Source: Ancylobacter koreensis (GTDB lineage Bacteria; Pseudomonadota; Alphaproteobacteria; Rhizobiales; Xanthobacteraceae). Taken from it: a stretch of 64,000 nucleotides of DNA. Of this stretch, positions 40,539 to 48,518 are shown in pieces; position 1 is the stretch's first letter, and each line of letters begins with the position of its first letter. The notes beneath the pieces are model-generated. The model had not been told where the DNA came from. It saw only the letters and a list, made by a program, of their open reading frames with translations, and did not search any database. The stretch is from NCBI RefSeq assembly GCF_023016525.1, contig NZ_JALKCG010000001.1:1054001-1118000 (forward strand). The letters run 5' to 3'. The translations under genes were made by a program, and so were the position numbers.

Positions 40539-40576
40539 CTTTTTCTCCTCTGGAAGGGGGAAGGATGGGCTGTTGC

Positions 40577-41914
40577 TCAGCCCTTGACGTTCATGTGCTC
40601 GGGCAGCCAGAGCGCGATCTGCGGGAAGACCATCAGGATGACGATGGTGAACATCATGATCGCGGCGAACGGCCAGATCGACCGATAGATGTCGACCAGC
40701 GAAATCTCCTTCGGCGCCAGCGAGCGCATCAGGAACAGGTTGTAGCCGAAGGGTGGGGTTATGTAGGCGATCTGGCAGGTGATCGTGTAGAGGATGCCGT
40801 ACCAGATCAGCTGGTTGTTGAAGCCAAGGTCGAGCGCCTTCACCAGCGGGATGTAGAGCGGCGCGACGATGACCAGCATCGCGGTGTCGTCGAGGAACAT
40901 GCCCATCACGATGAAGCTGAGCTGCATCATGATGATGATGGTCCAGGGGTTCAGGTCCCACTGCTTGACGAACAGGAACTCGATCGCCTTCACCGCGCCG
41001 AGCCCGTCGAACACCGTGCCGAAGGCAAGGGCGGCGAGGATCAGCCACATGAACATGCAGGATACGTTCAGCGTCTTCAGCGAGGTGTCGCGCACCACCG
41101 GCCAGTTGAACCGTCGCTTGTAGATCGCCGCCAGCGTCGCCGTGGTGGCGCCGACCGCCGAGCTCTCGACGAGGCTGGTGACGCCGAAGACGAAGAGGCC
41201 GGTCATGAAGAAGAAGATAGCGAAGGGGATGACGCCCGCCCGCGCCAGCGCCAGCTTCTCGCGAAGCGGCATGTTCAGCTCTTCGTCGGTGAGCTTGGGC
41301 GCCAGCTTCGGGTTCAGCTTCACGCGGACATAGATGTAGATGATGAACAGCGCGGCCATCAGCAGGCCGGGGCCGACGCCGGCGAACCAGAGCTTGGAGA
41401 CCGGCTGGCGGGCGATCATGCCGTAGAGCACCAGCACCACCGATGGCGGGATGAGGATGCCGAGCGAGGAGCCGCCCTGGATGACCCCGGAGATCAGCAC
41501 CTTGTCGTAGCCGCGGCGGATCATTTCCGGCAGCGCGATGGTGGCGCCGATCGCCATGCCGGCGACGGAGAGGCCGTTCATCGCCGAGATGATGACCATC
41601 AGGAAGATGGTGCCGATGGCGAGGCCGCCGGTGAAGCGCCCGAACCAGACATGCAGCGCTCGGTACAAATCCTCCGCGATCCCGGATTCCGCGAGGATGT
41701 AGCCCATGTAGATGAACATGGGCAGGGTGAGCATCGCGTACCAGTTGAACAGCTTGAAGACCTGGTTGAACGGCAGGTCCATGGCGCCGGGGCCGTAGAG
41801 CAGCAGCGCGGCGGCGGAGGCGACGAAGCCGATGCCGGCGAAGACGAGCTGCCCGCTGATGAGCGCCAGCACCATCGAGGCGAACATCAGCAGCGCGATC
41901 AACTCATAAGACAT
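40577..41914 (-). CDS. TRAP transporter large permease (DctM type)
   Basis: Carrier subunit, 445 residues, about 12-13 membrane segments. Family motifs: LTLPMFIYMGYILAESGIAEDL, GGLAIGTIFLMVIISAMNGLSVAGMAIG, GVIQGGSSLGILIPPSVVLVLYG and QIAYITPPFGYNLFLMRSLAP. Starts at ATG 41914, sharing one base with the DctQ stop (TGATG). Charged loop VKLNPKLAPKLTDEELNMPLREKL separates the two halves. Confidence 0.92.
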   Translation of the reverse strand: MSYELIALLMFASMVLALISGQLVFAGIGFVASAAALLLYGPGAMDLPFNQVFKLFNWYAMLTLPMFIYMGYILAESGIAEDLYRALHVWFGRFTGGLAIGTIFLMVIISAMNGLSVAGMAIGATIALPEMIRRGYDKVLISGVIQGGSSLGILIPPSVVLVLYGMIARQPVSKLWFAGVGPGLLMAALFIIYIYVRVKLNPKLAPKLTDEELNMPLREKLALARAGVIPFAIFFFMTGLFVFGVTSLVESSAVGATTATLAAIYKRRFNWPVVRDTSLKTLNVSCMFMWLILAALAFGTVFDGLGAVKAIEFLFVKQWDLNPWTIIIMMQLSFIVMGMFLDDTAMLVIVAPLYIPLVKALDLGFNNQLIWYGILYTITCQIAYITPPFGYNLFLMRSLAPKEISLVDIYRSIWPFAAIMMFTIVILMVFPQIALWLPEHMNVKG

Positions 41915-42462
41915 CAGAACTTCTCCCCGCGCAGCGTGGCGATGTGCTTGAAGACGAGGGAGAAGGCCTGCAGCAGCATCAGCACGAGGCAGGCGGTGAG
42001 CAATGCCTTGATCGGGATCACCGAGGGGTTCCAGATCGAGAAGCGCTTCTCGTTGGTGGCGATGGCGTATTGCAGGCTGGAGATCGAGCCCGTCAGCATG
42101 ACGCCGAGATAGAAGATCAGGCACCAGACGGTGGCGAGATCAGCCTTGGCCTTGCCGCGCTCGGAGAGCGAGGAATACCAGAGGTCCATGCGGACATGTT
42201 CGTTGTTCTTCAGGGTGAACGGGCCGCCCATGAAGTAATAGGCGGCGAGCGTGAACTGCGTGAGTTCCACCGCCCAGTGCACCGGCATCTTCAGCAGGTT
42301 GCGGGTCACCGCGTCGAAGATCAGCACGCCGCCCATCATGAAGATGAGCGAGGCGGCGAGATAGCCGACATAGTCCGAGATGCGGTCGATGAAGCGCACA
42401 TAGTGGCCGATGGCCCCCCAGATGCCTCCCGGCCTCGCCGGCGCCGCCTGTTCCACGTTCAC
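41914..42462 (-). CDS. TRAP transporter small permease (DctQ type)
   Basis: Small membrane subunit of 182 residues with four hydrophobic segments; core VELTQFTLAAYYFMGGPFTLKNNEHVRMDLWYSSLSERGKAKAD is DctQ-like. First gene of the minus-strand operon, so its upstream region (42463-43090) is the control region. Gene order DctQ-DctM-DctP-GlpA-like-HcnB-like-kinase. Confidence 0.88.
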   Translation of the reverse strand: MNVEQAAPARPGGIWGAIGHYVRFIDRISDYVGYLAASLIFMMGGVLIFDAVTRNLLKMPVHWAVELTQFTLAAYYFMGGPFTLKNNEHVRMDLWYSSLSERGKAKADLATVWCLIFYLGVMLTGSISSLQYAIATNEKRFSIWNPSVIPIKALLTACLVLMLLQAFSLVFKHIATLRGEKF

Positions 42463-42815
42463 GCTGTCGCTCCGTTGACGGTCGATCGGATGCGCCGGCG
42501 GCCGAAGGGCCGGTTGGCGGCGCGCGGACGCACCGGACCCGTCGCGAGCGGGCCGTCAGCCCCGCTCGCGGGTGCGCGATGCGGATGGTTGGATAGCCTT
42601 GCGGAGGAAGCTTCCGGGTCCGGCGGCGCGCTGCACGCCCGGCCCGTTTCCGGCAGCCGCCCCGGTCGGGCTATGCGGCCGGCGTCGGAATGGTGGTCAT
42701 CTGCAATCCCCTCGTGCGCGGTCTTGCACCTCTTATGTGCATGCTCGCTTTTTTCGCACTTTCGGCACTCTAGCCGGTTTTTTCCGGAAGGGAAGTCCGA
42801 AATTCGCCCATTTCG

Positions 42816-42857
42816 CCCAAACGGTCAATGTATCTTCGCTCGAAGTGACCGTTTGGG
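42816..42857. promoter_or_regulatory. 12-bp inverted repeat CCCAAACGGTCA / TGACCGTTTGGG, probable DeoR operator
   Basis: CCCAAACGGTCA (42816-42827) and TGACCGTTTGGG (42846-42857) are exact reverse complements with an 18-bp spacer, putting the half-site centres 30 bp (nearly three helical turns) apart. The TGACCGTT core recurs at 42878. The arrangement fits a multimeric DeoR-family repressor bound between the divergent genes. Confidence 0.7.
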
Positions 42858-42877
42858 AAGTTGCCGTGCCTTAAAGT

Positions 42878-42891
42878 TGACCGTTCGGTCA
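42878..42891. promoter_or_regulatory. Palindrome TGACCGTTCGGTCA, second probable DeoR site
   Basis: TGACCG-TT-CGGTCA is a near-continuous palindrome sharing the TGACCGTT half-site of the 42816-42857 repeat, 20 bp downstream of it. A shared core in three half-sites strengthens the operator interpretation. Confidence 0.65.
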
Positions 42892-43090
42892 TATTCTGGT
42901 CTTCTTATCCCAAGGTCGGGGGTGGGCGGTCTCGTGCTGCGGGCGATGTCTGCCGTTGCGGGACGATTGACCGCCCTTGCCGCACCACTTAACCGACCGG
43001 TCGGGAGCGGCGGCGCCTGTCAGGCGCCGGCCGGTGTCGCCGGTTGTCCCTCAAGACCCGGGGCCGCGCCCGGTACGGCAGGATGACGAC

Positions 43091-43882
43091 GTGCAGCCCA
43101 CCTCGCGCCATGAACAGATCGTCGCGCTCGTCGCCCGTTCGGGCGAGGTGAGCGTGGAGGCGCTCGCCGAAGCGCTCGACGTCTCGCGCGAGACCGTCCG
43201 GCGCGATCTCGCCCGGCTCGACGCCGACGGGCAGCTCCGCCGATTCCACGGCGGCGCCCGCGCGCTCGGCGTGCGGGCGGCGCCGTCCGCCGCCGTGACC
43301 GAGAAGGAGTGGCCCTTCGCCCAGCGCATGGCGCAGAACGCCGCCGGCAAGGCGCGCATCGCCGCCGCCGCCTGTGGTCTGTTCCAGCCGGACGATTCGC
43401 TCTTCGTCGACACCGGCAGCACGACGGTCGCCTTCGCCGAGGCGCTGGCGGCCTGCCCGCCGCTGGTGGTGATCACCAATGCGCCGCGCATCGCCTCCAC
43501 CCTCGCGCAGGGGGGCGGGCACAAGGTGTTCCTGATCGGCGGCGCCTATGGCGCGGATGCCGGCGAGAGCCTCGGCCCGCTGGCGCTGGAGCAGATCGGC
43601 AAGTTCCGCGCCCGCCACGCCGTGCTCACCGTCGGCGCGGTGGACCAGGCCTGCGTGATGGATTTCGACGTGCAGGAGGCCGAGGTCGCCAAGGCGATGA
43701 TCGAGCGCGCCGACCGCGTCACCGTGCTGGCCGACCACAGCAAGTTCGACCGCCGCGCCGTTTTCGAGGTGGCGCCGCTGGCCGGCATCGACACGCTCGT
43801 GACCGATGTGACGCCTTCCGAGACCATGGCGCGCGCGCTCGCCGCCGCCGGCGTCGAGGTTATCGTCGCCGATCCCGCTTGA
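43091..43882 (+). CDS. DeoR/GlpR-family transcriptional repressor
   Basis: 263 residues. N-terminal helix-turn-helix SRHEQIVALVARSGEVSVEALAEALDVSRETVRRDLARLDADGQLRRFHGGA is the DeoR signature; the C-terminal domain has DDSLFVDTGSTTVAFAEAL and VLADHSKFDRRAVFEV, which bind phosphorylated sugars in this family. Likely senses the product of the divergently encoded kinase and releases the TRAP/kinase operon. GTG start at 43091 is seven bases after an AGGA; the ATG at 43083 is out of frame. Confidence 0.88.
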   Translation: MQPTSRHEQIVALVARSGEVSVEALAEALDVSRETVRRDLARLDADGQLRRFHGGARALGVRAAPSAAVTEKEWPFAQRMAQNAAGKARIAAAACGLFQPDDSLFVDTGSTTVAFAEALAACPPLVVITNAPRIASTLAQGGGHKVFLIGGAYGADAGESLGPLALEQIGKFRARHAVLTVGAVDQACVMDFDVQEAEVAKAMIERADRVTVLADHSKFDRRAVFEVAPLAGIDTLVTDVTPSETMARALAAAGVEVIVADPA

Positions 43883-44031
43883 GCGATGCGTGCGGACGGA
43901 CGCTGCGCAGGCGGGCTCTTTCCGGAGGATATTTGCCGGCGATGCTTGCCATTGCCGCATCGGTGGCTAGGCTAGGTGGCCTGGAGTGACGTCGGCCGAA
44001 AACAGGGCCGGCGGTTGAGGGAAGTTCGGAA

Positions 44032-44139
44032 ATGCGCAAGGCCTATGTTACGCCGGCACTCGTGAAGGTGCAGTCCCTGTCCGCGATCACGGCGGCTCCT
44101 GCGCCGGTAACTTCGGGCTATACCCCTCCCGTCACCTGA
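44032..44139 (+). CDS. RiPP precursor peptide with lasso-type leader
   Basis: A 35-codon gene with a GAGGGAAG ribosome site. The leader fits the lasso consensus Y-x2-P-x-L-x9-T exactly: Y5, P8, L10 and T20, with Gln where Gly is usual (residue 14). In lasso systems cleavage occurs two residues after that Thr position begins, after T-x, which predicts cleavage after A21 and a 14-residue core APAPVTSGYTPPVT. The core contains no Asp or Glu, so the macrolactam ring of a lasso peptide cannot form. It is rich in Pro and hydroxylated residues (three Thr, one Ser, one Tyr, with Thr at the C-terminus). The following genes encode leader recognition, proteolysis and a kinase. Confidence 0.75.
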   Translation: MRKAYVTPALVKVQSLSAITAAPAPVTSGYTPPVT

Positions 44140-44359
44140 TCCTCCGCGACCTACCGGTTTGCCGGCACAGCATTTCCGTGGCGTGATCCTTACCCTGCGG
44201 AAGGGTCGCGCCGCGCCGGTCGCCTGATCGAGCGCTTTCGCGGCGCGGGCTGCTATCGCCCTGCGTCGCAGCTCCGGCTTGCGGGTCGTTTACGGCTTGA
44301 AAAGCGGGCGCTGCCTTGGCAGGGTCCGTCCGGGATCGCGCGCGTGAGCATGGAAGAAC

Positions 44360-44644
44360 ATGTCGGCCATTGAATCGACCACCGTCCTCGTGCTGGCGCC
44401 GATGGCGTCGGTGCAGTCGGTCGGGGAGGGCGCCGTCGTGCTGCTCGCCGACAGCGGCCAGCTCTTCACCTGCAACGAGACCACCGAGGCCTTTCTCGGC
44501 AAGCTCGACGGCCGGCGCAGCTTCGCCGAGGTGATCGAGCTGATCGGCGGCGAGTTCGAGGCCGATTCCGATACGCTGAACGCCGATTTCGCCGCCCTCG
44601 CGCTCCAGCTCCTCGACGAGCGGGTGATCGAGCGGGCCGGCTGA
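44360..44644 (+). CDS. PqqD-family RiPP recognition element protein (lasso B1-like)
   Basis: 94 residues forming a stand-alone RiPP recognition element. VVLLADSGQLFTCNETTEAFLGKLDGRRSFAEVIELIGGEFEAD shows the beta-hairpin then helices of PqqD-like proteins, with the conserved N-x-T/S-x2-x-hydrophobic segment before the helix. In lasso clusters this protein binds the Y-P-L leader motif and presents the peptide to B2. Separated by 221 bp from the precursor gene, a gap that contains only a short ACCCT-5-AGGGT hairpin near 44190; it is followed by B2 seven bases later. Confidence 0.85.
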   Translation: MSAIESTTVLVLAPMASVQSVGEGAVVLLADSGQLFTCNETTEAFLGKLDGRRSFAEVIELIGGEFEADSDTLNADFAALALQLLDERVIERAG

Positions 44645-44651
44645 GGGCGCC

Positions 44652-45086
44652 ATGGCGCCCGCCTCCCGCGCATCCTCCCCCGGTTCGCTGTGGCGCCGGC
44701 TGCGCTTCCGCGCCGATGTCTGGCTGGCGGCGCGGCTGCTGCCCCTGCGGCTGCGCGGACGCCGTTTCGAGGAGGTGCTTCACACGGTGCCGGTGAAGCC
44801 GTGCCCGCGCTATGCCGGACTTTCCGCCGAGTTCATCAGCCGCACCGTGTTCCGCGTCACGCGCCGCCCGCTGCTGATGCGCGACCGGCGCTGCCTGCGG
44901 CAGGGCCTGCTCGGCTTCGGCTACATGGCGCAGGCGGGGCTGAAGCCGGAGCTGCATTTCGCGGTGGCGCGCGATTCCGTTCCCACCGGCCGGCTCGCCG
45001 CCCATTGCTGGGTGTGCATCGACGGGCAGCCGGTGTTGAGCGACCGCACGCCGGACATGGTGACGATCTATGTCCACCGCCTCTGA
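44652..45086 (+). CDS. Lasso-type B2 leader peptidase (transglutaminase-like)
   Basis: Cysteine protease that removes RiPP leaders in lasso biosynthesis. 144 residues with the expected triad: C81 in DRRCLRQGLL, H118 in AAHCWV and D124 in VCIDGQPVLS. The upstream helix LAARLLPLRLRGRRFEEVL is typical. All catalytic residues are present, so cleavage of the 44032 precursor is plausible even though no cyclase is encoded. Overlaps the kinase gene by 17 bases. Confidence 0.88.
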   Translation: MAPASRASSPGSLWRRLRFRADVWLAARLLPLRLRGRRFEEVLHTVPVKPCPRYAGLSAEFISRTVFRVTRRPLLMRDRRCLRQGLLGFGYMAQAGLKPELHFAVARDSVPTGRLAAHCWVCIDGQPVLSDRTPDMVTIYVHRL

Positions 45087-46083
45087 GCCCGGCGCTCCGG
45101 CCCTCGGCGCTTTCCTCGCGCAGTACGATATCGGCGGCCATCTTCTGGCGCTGGAGGCGCAGACCGCTGCGCTGCTTCAGCCCCTCGATCTCTTCCTCGC
45201 CCCCTTGCGGGTCGAGCCCGACCGCACGCCCGATTTCCGCCTCCTGCTGCGGCACGGGCCGCATCCGGCCGTGCAGGCGGGCGACGTCCCGCTCTTCGCG
45301 GGGCCGCTCCTTACCGAGGGCGAGTTCGAAGGCTTCCGCCGCAGCGAGGGGCTGCTGCTGCGCGGGCCGGACGTTTCCGCGCTGATCGAGCCGGCCCGGC
45401 GGCGGGCGGTGATCGTCACCGCACCGGGCGCCGAATTCCGCACGGCAAGCTCGGCCGGGCTGATCGCGCTGGAGATGGTGGTCGACGCCTTCGGGCAGGC
45501 GCTCGTCCATGCCGCCGGGCTGACCCTGCCGGACCGCGACGCGCTGGTGCTGCTGCACGCGCCGAGCGGCACCGGCAAGACGACGACGGCGCTGGCGCTG
45601 GCGGGCGCCGGCTTCGGCCTGTGCGCGGATGACGCCATCGTGCTTCGCGACGGCGAGGCGGGAATTTCCGCCTGGGGCCTGCCGCGCTTCGTGAAGATCC
45701 ATCGCCGCACGGCGGCGTTGCTGCCCTGGCTCGCCCCGGCGCTCGGCCCGGTCTGGGACGCGGGTGGCGAGCAGGCGGTGCCGCTCGCGGCGCTCTCCCG
45801 CCATGCCCGCATCGAGGACCGGCGCCCGCGCGCTGTCGCTGCCCTGTTCATGGTCACGCGCGGCGAAGGACCGACGCAGGTGCATGCGCAGCCACGGGTC
45901 GACGCGCTGGCGGCGCTGGCGGCGGACAATGTGCGGGGCGGCATCGCCGGGCTGGAAGCGCATCAGGCGCGGCGCTGGGCGCTGCTGGCGCGGCTGGTCT
46001 CGGCGACGCCGGTGTTCGAGTTGCGCGTCGGGCCGGATGTCGGGGAGATCGCCGCGCGGGTGCGCGAGGCGCTCGCGCTCTAG
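45070..46083 (+). CDS. HPr-kinase-related kinase of a RiPP cluster
   Basis: 337 residues. P-loop APSGTGKTTTALAL near residues 163-176 and the second HprK-type motif LCADDAIVL at ~184-192. The N-terminal half lacks the standard HPr kinase regulatory domain. Homologues in some lasso clusters (paeninodin type) phosphorylate the C-terminal Ser of the peptide; this core ends in Thr and has further Thr/Ser. Could instead modify another partner. The gene ends with a 4-base convergent overlap with the nucleotidyltransferase gene. Confidence 0.82.
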   Translation: MSTASEPGAPALGAFLAQYDIGGHLLALEAQTAALLQPLDLFLAPLRVEPDRTPDFRLLLRHGPHPAVQAGDVPLFAGPLLTEGEFEGFRRSEGLLLRGPDVSALIEPARRRAVIVTAPGAEFRTASSAGLIALEMVVDAFGQALVHAAGLTLPDRDALVLLHAPSGTGKTTTALALAGAGFGLCADDAIVLRDGEAGISAWGLPRFVKIHRRTAALLPWLAPALGPVWDAGGEQAVPLAALSRHARIEDRRPRAVAALFMVTRGEGPTQVHAQPRVDALAALAADNVRGGIAGLEAHQARRWALLARLVSATPVFELRVGPDVGEIAARVREALAL

Positions 46084-46940
46084 TCGAGAAGTTGCAGCCA
46101 GCGAAAGCCGTGGCGGCGCAGATGCGAGGCGCGCGAGGTGCGCGGGGCGGCCTCGAGCACCGCGTCGACGCCGAGCAGCCGCCGGCCGAGGGCGCCACGG
46201 CGGCCGGCGGGAAAGCGGGCGGCCAGCGCGGCGGTGCGCCCGTCCCCGAACAGCGCCGCCGTCACATGCAGTGCGGCACCGACTTCCAGCTCCGCGCCGA
46301 CGCGCCCGACCGCCTGCACCAGCGCGTCCTCGTCGGTGACATGGCGGGCCGCCTGCAGCAGGTCGACGGCGAATTGCAGCCGGTGGAACTTGTGGCCGCC
46401 CAGCGCATGGATCGCCGCGACGAGAAGCATCCCGGCCGGGCTCGGCTCGGTGTCCGGGCTCACCGCCTTGAGCTGGGTGTAGCCAAAGGACAGGCGCCGG
46501 CGCAGCGCGGGGTAGTGCACGAGGTCGCCCTGCGCCTCGACCATGAGGTTCGGATTGCCCTTCAGGAACCATTTATATTCGAGGTAGCGGGCCGAATTGT
46601 CCCAGACCTTCTCGTGCAACTCGAAGCCGCAATCGGCCAGCGCCGCGCCGATGCCGTCGAGGTCGGAGGGGTCGGCGAGGAGGTCGATGTCGGTGAAGGT
46701 GCGGTCGGAGGTGTGCGCGTAGAGCCTGTCGGCGAAGACCGGGCCCTTGACGATTTCGGCGGGGATGGCGCGTTCTCGCAGCCGCTCGCCGATCCGTGCC
46801 GCATGGTGGCGCAGCAGCATGGCGCGTCCGACCGTGAAGGTGTGCTCGGTTTCCAGCCGCTCGACCTCGGCGCGGAACGTTTCGCCGCGCCCCTCGCGCC
46901 GCGCGGCACCGCGCAGCTTGCGCCAGACGATGGCAAGCAC
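46080..46940 (-). CDS. Nucleotidyltransferase-family protein associated with the RiPP cluster
   Basis: Member of the NTP_transf_5 family: GPVFADRLYAHTSDRTFTDIDLLADPSDLDGI holds the G-x...D-x-D nucleotidyltransferase motif (DIDLL). Such proteins recur beside lasso/HprK genes and are thought to add a nucleotide or sugar-like group. From GTG 46940 it has 286 residues, but the frame stays open to 47102 and encodes a plausible family N-terminus (DARLGAIFEHARGHGVLAIVW) without an ATG, GTG or TTG; a CTG at 47069 with CGGAGG upstream may be the true start (329 residues). Confidence 0.78.
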   Translation of the reverse strand: MLAIVWRKLRGAARREGRGETFRAEVERLETEHTFTVGRAMLLRHHAARIGERLRERAIPAEIVKGPVFADRLYAHTSDRTFTDIDLLADPSDLDGIGAALADCGFELHEKVWDNSARYLEYKWFLKGNPNLMVEAQGDLVHYPALRRRLSFGYTQLKAVSPDTEPSPAGMLLVAAIHALGGHKFHRLQFAVDLLQAARHVTDEDALVQAVGRVGAELEVGAALHVTAALFGDGRTAALAARFPAGRRGALGRRLLGVDAVLEAAPRTSRASHLRRHGFRWLQLLD

Positions 46941-47184
46941 GCCATGGCCGCGGGCGTGCTCGAAGATCGCCCCCAGCCGCGCATCGGGCCAGTCCGCCGC
47001 CTCGGGCGCGGGGGCCTGGGGATCGGCGAGCCGGCAAAGGACGCGCTTCTCCTCATTATCCAGTGACAGGGGCGCGGCCTCCGGTGCGGCGGGAGGCGAG
47101 GCTTATCACGCCGTCCGCCGGGCCGACCAGCCCGGCCGACAGACGGACCTCGTTCCTGCTTCCAGACCGGCCGGCAGGCGGATG

Positions 47185-48222
47185 TCAGTCCGCCATCCAG
47201 ACAGGCCACGTGTCGGAGAGCCGGTAGCCGGTCGGCCACGGATCTTCCGGATCGAGCATGAGCTGGGCGGTATGCGTCACCCAGGCGCGCCCCATGATGG
47301 AGGGGAAGATCGCCGGCCGGCCGCCGACGCTCGTCTCGCCCTCGATCCGGCACTCGAAGCGCGAATCGATGATGGAGCGGCCGATGAAGGTCTCGCCGAC
47401 CTTGAGCTGGCCCTTGGCGTGCAGCACCGCCATGCGGGCCGAGCAGCCGGTGCCGGTGGGCGAGCGGTCGATCTTGCCGGGGCGGATGGCGACCGCGTTG
47501 GCGCCGGTCTTAACGCCGTTCTCCTCCACCACGGGGGCGGCGAACTGGCAGAAGGAGATGTGGTTCCAGTCGGCATTCTCGGGGTGCTTGAAGCCGAGCT
47601 GGCGGTTGGCCGCCTTGACGATCTTCATGCCGGCCTCGGCGAGGTCCCTGGCTTCATCCGGGCGGATGGAGAAGCCCAGCGCATGGGCGTCGACGATGAC
47701 GAAGCTGTCGCCGCCATAGGCGGTGTCGACGGTCAGCGTGCCGAGCCCCTCGACCTCCAGCTTTGCGTCGAGCTTGTCGGCGAAGGAGGGATGGTTGCGC
47801 ACCTTGATGCGCTCGGCCTTGCCGTCGCGGCAATAGGCGGTGGCCTCGATGAGACCGCCCGGCGCCTCCAAAACCATGTGGGTCTCCGGCTCGACCATCG
47901 GCACGATGCCGGTGTCGAGCAGCACGGTCGACACGCAGATCGAGTTGGAGCCGGACATGGGCGGGGTGTCTTCCGGCTCCATGATAATCCAGGCGGCGAC
48001 GGCACGCGGGTCCTTCGGCGGCACCAGCAGGTTCACATGGCGGAAGACACCCCCACGGGGCTCCTGCAGCACGAAATTGCGCAGCGTGTTGTCGGAGGCG
48101 ATAAAGCGCGACTGCGCCCACACCGTGTCGCCGGGCGGCGGGGCGACCCCGCCGACGATGACGTCGCCGACCTCGCCCTCGGCATGGCAGCCGACGACGT
48201 GGATGATTTTGCTGGTGCGCAT
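47185..48222 (-). CDS. Proline racemase-family protein, probable trans-3-hydroxy-L-proline dehydratase
   Basis: 345 residues. The proline-racemase fold normally uses two Cys; here the first position is S90 (MSGSNSICV) and the second is T256 ([12 protein letters not shown], with C260 nearby). Loss of the second Cys to Thr is the mark of trans-3-hydroxyproline dehydratases, which make pyrroline-2-carboxylate, while true epimerases keep both. A Ser/Thr pair could also indicate another substrate. It is separated from the rest of the hydroxyproline operon by 292 bp carrying a plus-strand small gene, so it may have its own promoter. Confidence 0.8.
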   Translation of the reverse strand: MRTSKIIHVVGCHAEGEVGDVIVGGVAPPPGDTVWAQSRFIASDNTLRNFVLQEPRGGVFRHVNLLVPPKDPRAVAAWIIMEPEDTPPMSGSNSICVSTVLLDTGIVPMVEPETHMVLEAPGGLIEATAYCRDGKAERIKVRNHPSFADKLDAKLEVEGLGTLTVDTAYGGDSFVIVDAHALGFSIRPDEARDLAEAGMKIVKAANRQLGFKHPENADWNHISFCQFAAPVVEENGVKTGANAVAIRPGKIDRSPTGTGCSARMAVLHAKGQLKVGETFIGRSIIDSRFECRIEGETSVGGRPAIFPSIMGRAWVTHTAQLMLDPEDPWPTGYRLSDTWPVWMAD

Positions 48223-48287
48223 GGAGGGCAGCCTCGTCGGTTGGGCCTATGTTACGCTTACCGGAATCGGTCACTGGGACAACTCAG

Positions 48288-48518
48288 ATGCGCCCCGACG
48301 ACATCCAATATGCAGACGATGAAATGCCGAAGCGTTTCGTTGTATATCGACTCGATATCGACAATCGGCCGTCCTCTGTCGAAGGCGAGTACGATACAAT
48401 CGAAGAGGTGTTAGCTCATAAGTGGCGGCTAGATCGCAGCTACTCGATACGTGTCGACCGGATACACATGAACCGAATTGAGTTCGACCGCTGGGTGTTG
48501 CTTCAGAAGAAGCACTAG
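48288..48518 (+). CDS. Small protein of unknown function, atypical composition
   Basis: Not recognised. About 76 residues from ATG 48288 (89 from an in-frame ATG at 48249). The sequence is rich in Arg, Asp, Ile and Tyr (for example [12 protein letters not shown]), and its codons use far more A/T than neighbouring genes, which suggests recent acquisition or a non-coding stretch. It is antisense to the hydroxyproline operon, and its stop overlaps the stop of the enolase-family gene. Reality as a gene is uncertain. Confidence 0.45.
   Translation: MRPDDIQYADDEMPKRFVVYRLDIDNRPSSVEGEYDTIEEVLAHKWRLDRSYSIRVDRIHMNRIEFDRWVLLQKKH

Larger units (their letters stand above)
42463..43090. promoter_or_regulatory. 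Divergent control region between the TRAP/kinase operon and the DeoR regulator
   Basis: 628 bp with no convincing gene. It is less GC-rich between about 42720 and 42900 and there carries a perfect 12-bp inverted repeat and a second palindrome sharing the same TGACCG core (separate entries), plus TGCAC-7-GTGCA near 42724-42740. Both flanking promoters are expected here. Confidence 0.65.

Noticed and set aside
44032-46940. A conventional lasso peptide cluster
   Set aside because: The recognition and peptidase proteins fit, but there is no cyclase in the window and the core has no Asp/Glu at ring positions 7-9 or anywhere else.
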